Of a DNA stretch of 64,000 bases, positions 59,765 to 64,000 are shown one piece after another; position 1 is the first letter of the stretch, and the number at the start of each line of letters is the position of its first letter. The DNA comes from Pascua guehoae (lineage: Eukaryota; Basidiomycota; Tremellomycetes; Trichosporonales; Trichosporonaceae): positions 121,888 through 185,887 of the forward strand of contig BCJX01000019.1 of NCBI GenBank assembly GCA_001600415.1, written 5' to 3'. The notes beneath the pieces are model-generated. The model was not told the DNA's origin. It made no database searches and worked only from the letters and a program-made list of their open reading frames with translations. The position numbers were made by a program, and so were the translations under genes.

Positions 59765-60351
59765 ATGTCCCACCTGTCGCCCCCCGCGTCGACCGAGAGC
59801 ACCCCCGTGCGTCCCGCTACCCCCGCATCGACGCAGGTGTCGCCGACGCGTCCCCCCGACATCGACGCTGCAGGCGCTAGCGGTGGAGCTTCGGCTGGTC
59901 CAGCTCCCAACCCCGGCGACGCCCCAGACGCCCCAGCCGCCACGGCCGGCAAGCTCTCCTCGGGATCGACCTCGGGTGCCGGCAGCCGCACCTCCCCGGG
60001 CCCCACTGCCGCCGCGCCGACGCTCGACGACGCGATGGACGTCGATACCGGGTCCGAGACGGAGCCCGAGATGGTCGAGGGTGATGACGTGAGTGCGAAC
60101 ACGAGGGAAGGTTGGCGTGGTGCTCGCATCACGGGCTACCTTGTCCTGCTGGACGACAACCCCAACCCCACTGGCCACTCCGCTGACATCAGAAACCGAC
60201 CAAGTCGAAGCGCAGCAAGCTCAACCGCGACCTGTACGAGTCTGAGATTGTGGAACGCTGGAACACCGGTACGTCCGCTCGTGCTTCCCCTCCTTCGGGC
60301 CAGAGCTGACGATCAGAGTTCGGCGACGTGTTCGCCCAGGTCAAGGCATAG
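59765..60351 (+). CDS. small acidic protein of unknown function
   Basis: Exons 59765-60088, 60193-60268 and 60317-60351 give 144 aa. The first 108 residues are low-complexity Pro/Ala/Ser/Thr turning acidic (DDAMDVDTGSETEPEMVEGD). The last 36 residues are basic then amphipathic (KPTKSKRSKLNRDLYESEIV, ERWNTEFGDVFAQVKA) and look like the conserved, functional part. Such a layout suggests a nuclear complex subunit or histone-binding adaptor; this is only an inference. It lies head-to-head with the PAC4-like gene, 213 bp between start codons. Confidence 0.6.
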
Positions 60352-60533
60352 AGGCTATGTGTGATCGCATAGCCTTTTGAGGTGCTGTGATGCCAGGATA
60401 GAAGCCACGACATGAGGTCCGAGACATGAGGTCCGGAGGCAGCAAGAGAACGAAGTCGAGCGCGGCGTCCGAAGACCCCCATACCAACCCCAACGCGCAC
60501 ACCAGTGGTGCTGTATACCATGCATGTACATAT

Positions 60534-62361
60534 CTATGACTTCTCACCCCACCCGATGCGTGCGGCCCACGACGTCGGTCGTGGTCGCTCTGGTGGCTCG
60601 GCGGCGTCGGCGAGCATCTCCGTGCTCCCATTAGAGGTCTCCGTCCCAGATGATGGAGCCGCGGTCTCACCAGCTCCTCCCAACGCCGAAGCTGCGTCCC
60701 CCTCGCTGGGTGTCGCAGCGGCAACAGCGATGGCAGCGTCGGCCTTTTGCCGCTCCTCCTCGTCTCGTAAAAAGGCCACCTTGTCCTGCGCGATCTGCAG
60801 GAGACTTGTGGTCGCGCCAAGTCCAGTGCCCATGATCATTGCTCGGAGCATGAGTGGGTTAGGGAGGCGCCCTGTTGTCAGCCAATGTACAGGAGAATCA
60901 AAACAAGGGAGCAAGCAAGAAAAATGGTGATCGCACATCGGGGTCGCCCTGGGCTGGTACCTTGCAGCCTGTTCTGCTAATATCATGGGCACAACGAGGC
61001 TTGGGAGTGCGAGCCGACAGAGGCCATGCTCGTCCACAGCAGTAGGCTGACTGTAGAAGAGGGAACTCTATCACAACGCGAGGGTCAAGAGTACGATGAG
61101 ACAGGAGAGGAGGCCAGGTCCAGCTGTCCGGGCTGGCGACTGTGCACCTCTGTGGCCTCTTGACGCCCTTCAACACTCCCTCACACCGAACAACTTCATC
61201 TGTCCGCCGCACCTGCCCTTCATGGGCTCCGCCTCTCAGTGCCTAAGTTCCCCCCTCCCTTGGCAAGACGGGGTCCCTGCTCATTACCAGGCATTGGCGG
61301 TGCTCCCCAGCCGAGTCTCACTCCTCTCTCACCTCGTCCGGTAACACACCGCTCAGTGGCCTTCTCTCTCACACCGCGGTGTGCACCGCTGCTACCTCAC
61401 GCTCCCTTTCCAGAATATCACCCATAATACACTCCTAGCGCGGCACTCACAAACAAGCCCAACAATTGTCGCCAACACAGCACCCGCCACAGCTCCGTCC
61501 TCCCAGTGCACAGGCCCCTTGCGCCACCCGCGCCGGCTGGGGTTTGGCGGTGTGCGCTTGTCGTCACCCGTGAGTGTCGGGTCAAAGATGCGCTCGCGCA
61601 GCCACCCCATCCCTTCGTCGAGCCCGACGTAGAGCGTCATCGCTGTGCCGAGGCCCGCGGCGTACTTGCCACCTGTGCGGAGGGCGCCGAAAATGACGCG
61701 GTAGTTGCGCGTCTTGGTGTAGAAGTACTGCTGGTCAGCGGGGCAAATGACAGAGGGTATTGGGCTGAGCGTAATGTATTGAATTATACAAGCTGAGTCT
61801 TGTGTGCCGGGCCCGGTGAGCCCAGAAGAGTTGTATGTCTCACTACGAGACACCCGAGAGGAACTCAGTTGACCTCGACCTGGGATCGGGAGTCCTTCGT
61901 GTCCCAGCGGTAGAGCCGCGGACGTATGCGACCTCCCACATGACGTGGGATACCATTGCACCATGGCCATTACGCTGGTACCGCGTCCAGCGCATCCCAA
62001 CTACCTTCGTCTTTGTCTGGCACCCTCGAGAGCCCTTCCACCACGTGGGCCTCCGAACCTGCCCAGGACCACATGTCCCAACCATTCGTGCCCGACCACC
62101 CTCCCCCCAGCATTGACTCACCCAACCCTGCACCGTCTTGGGCTGCCTATGCGCATTCTCCGCCAAGAACCGCAACCGCGCCCGTGACCCGCCGCGCGAC
62201 ATGCCAATGAGGAACCCCACAACCGCCGCCGCGGGCGGCAGGATGAGAAAGTTGGTCGGCGCGGAAATGTGGATCTGGCGCTTGGGCTCGGGCGCATAGT
62301 AGTCGTCCGTGGGCGGGGCCGGGTCCGCGGCGGGGCTCGGGCTCGCGGCGGGGACCGACAT
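60534..62361 (-). CDS. Tim17-family mitochondrial membrane protein (TIMMDC1-like)
   Basis: Exons 62122-62361, 61451-61730 and 60534-60871 give 285 aa, or 284 if the alternative acceptor three bases further (CAGCAG) is used. Membrane-spanning segments with glycine-rich Tim17-type features are FLILPPAAAVVGFLIGMSRG, TGGKYAAGLGTAMTLYVGLD, DGAVAGAVLATIVGLVW and MLRAMIMGTGLGATTSLLQI. YFYTKTRNYRVIFGALR precedes the second helix. The C-terminus is Ala/Glu-rich and ends RIGWGEKS. The four-helix plan and lack of a cleaved presequence suggest a Tim17/Tim22/Tim23-type inner-membrane protein; the best match from memory is the complex I assembly factor TIMMDC1. Other members of the superfamily remain possible. 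Intron 2 is 579 nt. Confidence 0.6.
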
Positions 62362-63257
62362 TGCGCCTGCGGTTTGGAGGTGGTGTAGACGGGTTTTTGT
62401 TTTTGGATAAAGAAGTGACAAGATGACGGTCGAGGACCGAGTCTGCAGGGGTTGGCTGTCGGCCGGTGGAGGCGCGAGAATGGAAATTGGGCGTCGGTCG
62501 TTGGCCCGCCAACTTTTGCAACTGTGCCATGGTGGCGACGCGTCGGTCTCTCAGTATCAATGCGCGTACATACATGACTGTCAATGGTGTACACTGTTCT
62601 GTATATTAGGGCTAGCAAGAGGCGAGAAATCAGCTGTATCTGGCACTACAGTATACGGGGGACAGGACGGGAGCATGCTTTGGGTATTCTCAAAACACGC
62701 ACTACAAAGCCTGTGCGAATGCACATGCCGACGTAATGGCTTTTTGATGTGCGAGGAAAAGGCACTATGTACCCGGTGTATGATAACATTGCAAAAGTGG
62801 TGTGTTTTTGAACGATGCAGAAAACGCACCATGGGAGACCAGATTGCCCCGCTGGCACCGTATTATGTTTTTATCCACGCCGAAAAATGGACTAGGCCCC
62901 GAGAAGAAGCCCCCCAAAACGGAAATCCTGACCGCAAGCCCTTTCCTGTTTTGACAGGGACAACTTTTGAGTACGAATCCACCGTCAGCGCGAAAGTTCA
63001 GTATTGTGCCACACCACCACCAGAACTCAAGTAACATTCACTCCACCATGCATCACCACCACCCATTCTACATCTAAAACGAGTGGTTAGGAGGTTAGGG
63101 TGTTAGGTGGTTAGGTGGTTAGGTGGCTAGGGGTTCGGGAGGTTAAGGGGTTCGTGGGGCGGATATGGAGTTACAGTAGGTTTTATCAGGAGGGTTCATT
63201 AGTCGGTTTGTATTCCCCGATTTGGTTCCGTCCGTGGTGTTGTTGCGTCGATTCCAG
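62362..63257. other. intergenic with telomere-like tract
   Basis: About 0.9 kb. Includes a degenerate TTAGG-type tract at 63085-63152. A 203-codon open frame runs through 62423-63034 but looks incidental. Confidence 0.4.
63085..63152 (+). repeat. degenerate TTAGG-type (telomere-like) tract
   Basis: About eight imperfect units such as GGTTAGG, GTTAGGTG and GTTAAGGG in 68 bp. It is similar to, but not identical with, tremellomycete telomere repeats (TTAGGG-type). Confidence 0.6.
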
Positions 63258-63927
63258 AGCCTGTTGATGACGAACAAGCCTCCGCAGCTCCTCACTCGGA
63301 AGACGATGTCGAGCATGAGGAGGTCGCCGATGGGAATGGTGATGTGAGCTCCAACGTCACCCTTCTTCTCCCCCTAACAGCGAAGAGAGTCGGTATGGAT
63401 GACGGGATATACAGTACTGTAATACCTCTATTACGTAATCTTGTTTACCCCGACGCGCTCTTGTAGTCCTCGTCGTCTCGCATCTCTATCATAGTATCGT
63501 ACTATTCCTCTACGCAACTCGTTTCCGTCTATGGGATGTTCTTACCAATGGCGAGCTTGCGCCAAGCTCCAAGTTTGATGACGACCTGGTGAACCTTTAC
63601 TGGGACTTTGCCAGCCCCGAGGCAACGCGGATTGCCGACGAGACGAGCGAGTGGCACATGCATCAGCTGGAGAAGCAGGACGGCTTCACAACGTACTTCT
63701 ACCTCGAGTGAGAGGACCGAATGACGACCAGAGCTGACTGGTACAGTCCACTGCACACCGATCCTCGTCTCTGCCTCAAGGCTCAAGCCACGAGCTATCT
63801 CCAGCCTGCATTCGCCAAGAGGCACATCATATATCTCGAGACAAAGGAGAAGAAGCACGGCTTTACTCTGTTGAACGCCATTGGGTATACCCTCAACCCT
63901 CACTTTGGGCAAGCGGTTGAAGTGTAA
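63258..63927 (+). CDS. 3' part of an unrecognised multi-exon gene
   Basis: Three stretches look like exons in one gene. The first is 63258-63343, acidic (EPVDDEQASAAPHSEDDVEH). The second ends at 63707 (RLWDVLTNGELAPSSKFDDD, YWDFASPEATRIADETSEWH, DGFTTYFYL). The last is 63747-63927 after a 39-nt intron with a CTGAC branch (HTDPRLCLKAQATSYLQPAF, GFTLLNAIGYTLNPHFGQAV, stop). The exon beginning upstream of 63520 and the 5' end of the gene are not resolved, so no full model is given. No family recognised. Confidence 0.4.
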
Positions 63928-64000
63928 GCTCCACTCAGTGTGCAATGGAGGCTCACCTTAGCGCCGCTGCAAAGAATCGTGATGTTTCTCCCGACGCTAT

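Noticed and set aside
62423..63034. 203-codon uninterrupted frame on the + strand
   Set aside because: It overlaps the promoter side of the Tim17-family gene, lacks a domain or signal peptide and has no splice structure, unlike almost every gene here.

Overview
The window is nuclear DNA of a basidiomycete fungus. It is GC-rich. Nearly every protein gene is cut by short introns (34 to about 120 nt in most genes) with GTRNGT-type donors and CTRAC-type branch points just before the acceptor. The proteins are fungal housekeeping types: KEI1, the sterol C-14 reductase ERG24, a striatin and PCF11. This fits a tremellomycete, perhaps Trichosporonales; the order is an inference, the kingdom and phylum are well supported. 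Exon models were built by hand; wherever a total length is given, the phases close exactly.

Layout. 0-5 kb: an orphan anchored protein, a frameshifted carboxylesterase and tRNA-Gly. 6-8.6 kb: three paralogous small secreted 8-cysteine proteins (here named SCP1-3) in tandem on the + strand, followed by a tRNA-Leu(AAG) and two intron-bearing tRNA-Ala(CGC) genes. 10.6-22.7 kb: striatin-like WD40 protein, CsbD-like protein, a questin-oxidase-like protein with long introns and ambiguous bases, PCF11. 23.7-36 kb: carboxypeptidase S, a HAD phosphatase, an arylsulfatase divergent from an MFS sugar-porter-type transporter, and a ThuA-domain surface protein. 36-40.3 kb: 4.4 kb with no supportable gene but several simple repeats. 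40.3-52.4 kb: RPN3, DOM34/pelota, an orphan type I membrane protein, KEI1, RPS3 and a small unknown protein. 52.7-55 kb: a second tRNA-Leu(AAG) followed by two more members of the 8-cysteine family (SCP4-5). 55.6-64 kb: ERG24, a PAC4-like proteasome chaperone, a small acidic protein, a Tim17-family protein and a gene fragment at the edge.

The most interesting content is the five-member secreted family. Once spliced, all five give 75-87 aa proteins with a signal peptide, an X-Pro mature N-terminus and the pattern C-x4-C-x5/6-C-x2-C-x6-11-CC-x5-7-C-x1-3-C. Intron phases are 1, 2, 1 throughout, with intron 2 cleanly missing from SCP4. Tandem spacing is about 1.05 kb and a TATA-like box lies 90-110 bp before each ATG. 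The two clusters are 45 kb apart and each is next to a near-identical tRNA-Leu(AAG) gene.

The remaining genes are mostly independent housekeeping functions: proteasome (RPN3, PAC4-like), ribosome and rescue (RPS3, DOM34), membrane lipids (KEI1, ERG24), mRNA 3' ends (PCF11) and vacuolar proteolysis (CPS1). The sulfatase and transporter share a promoter region and may form a nutrient-acquisition pair.
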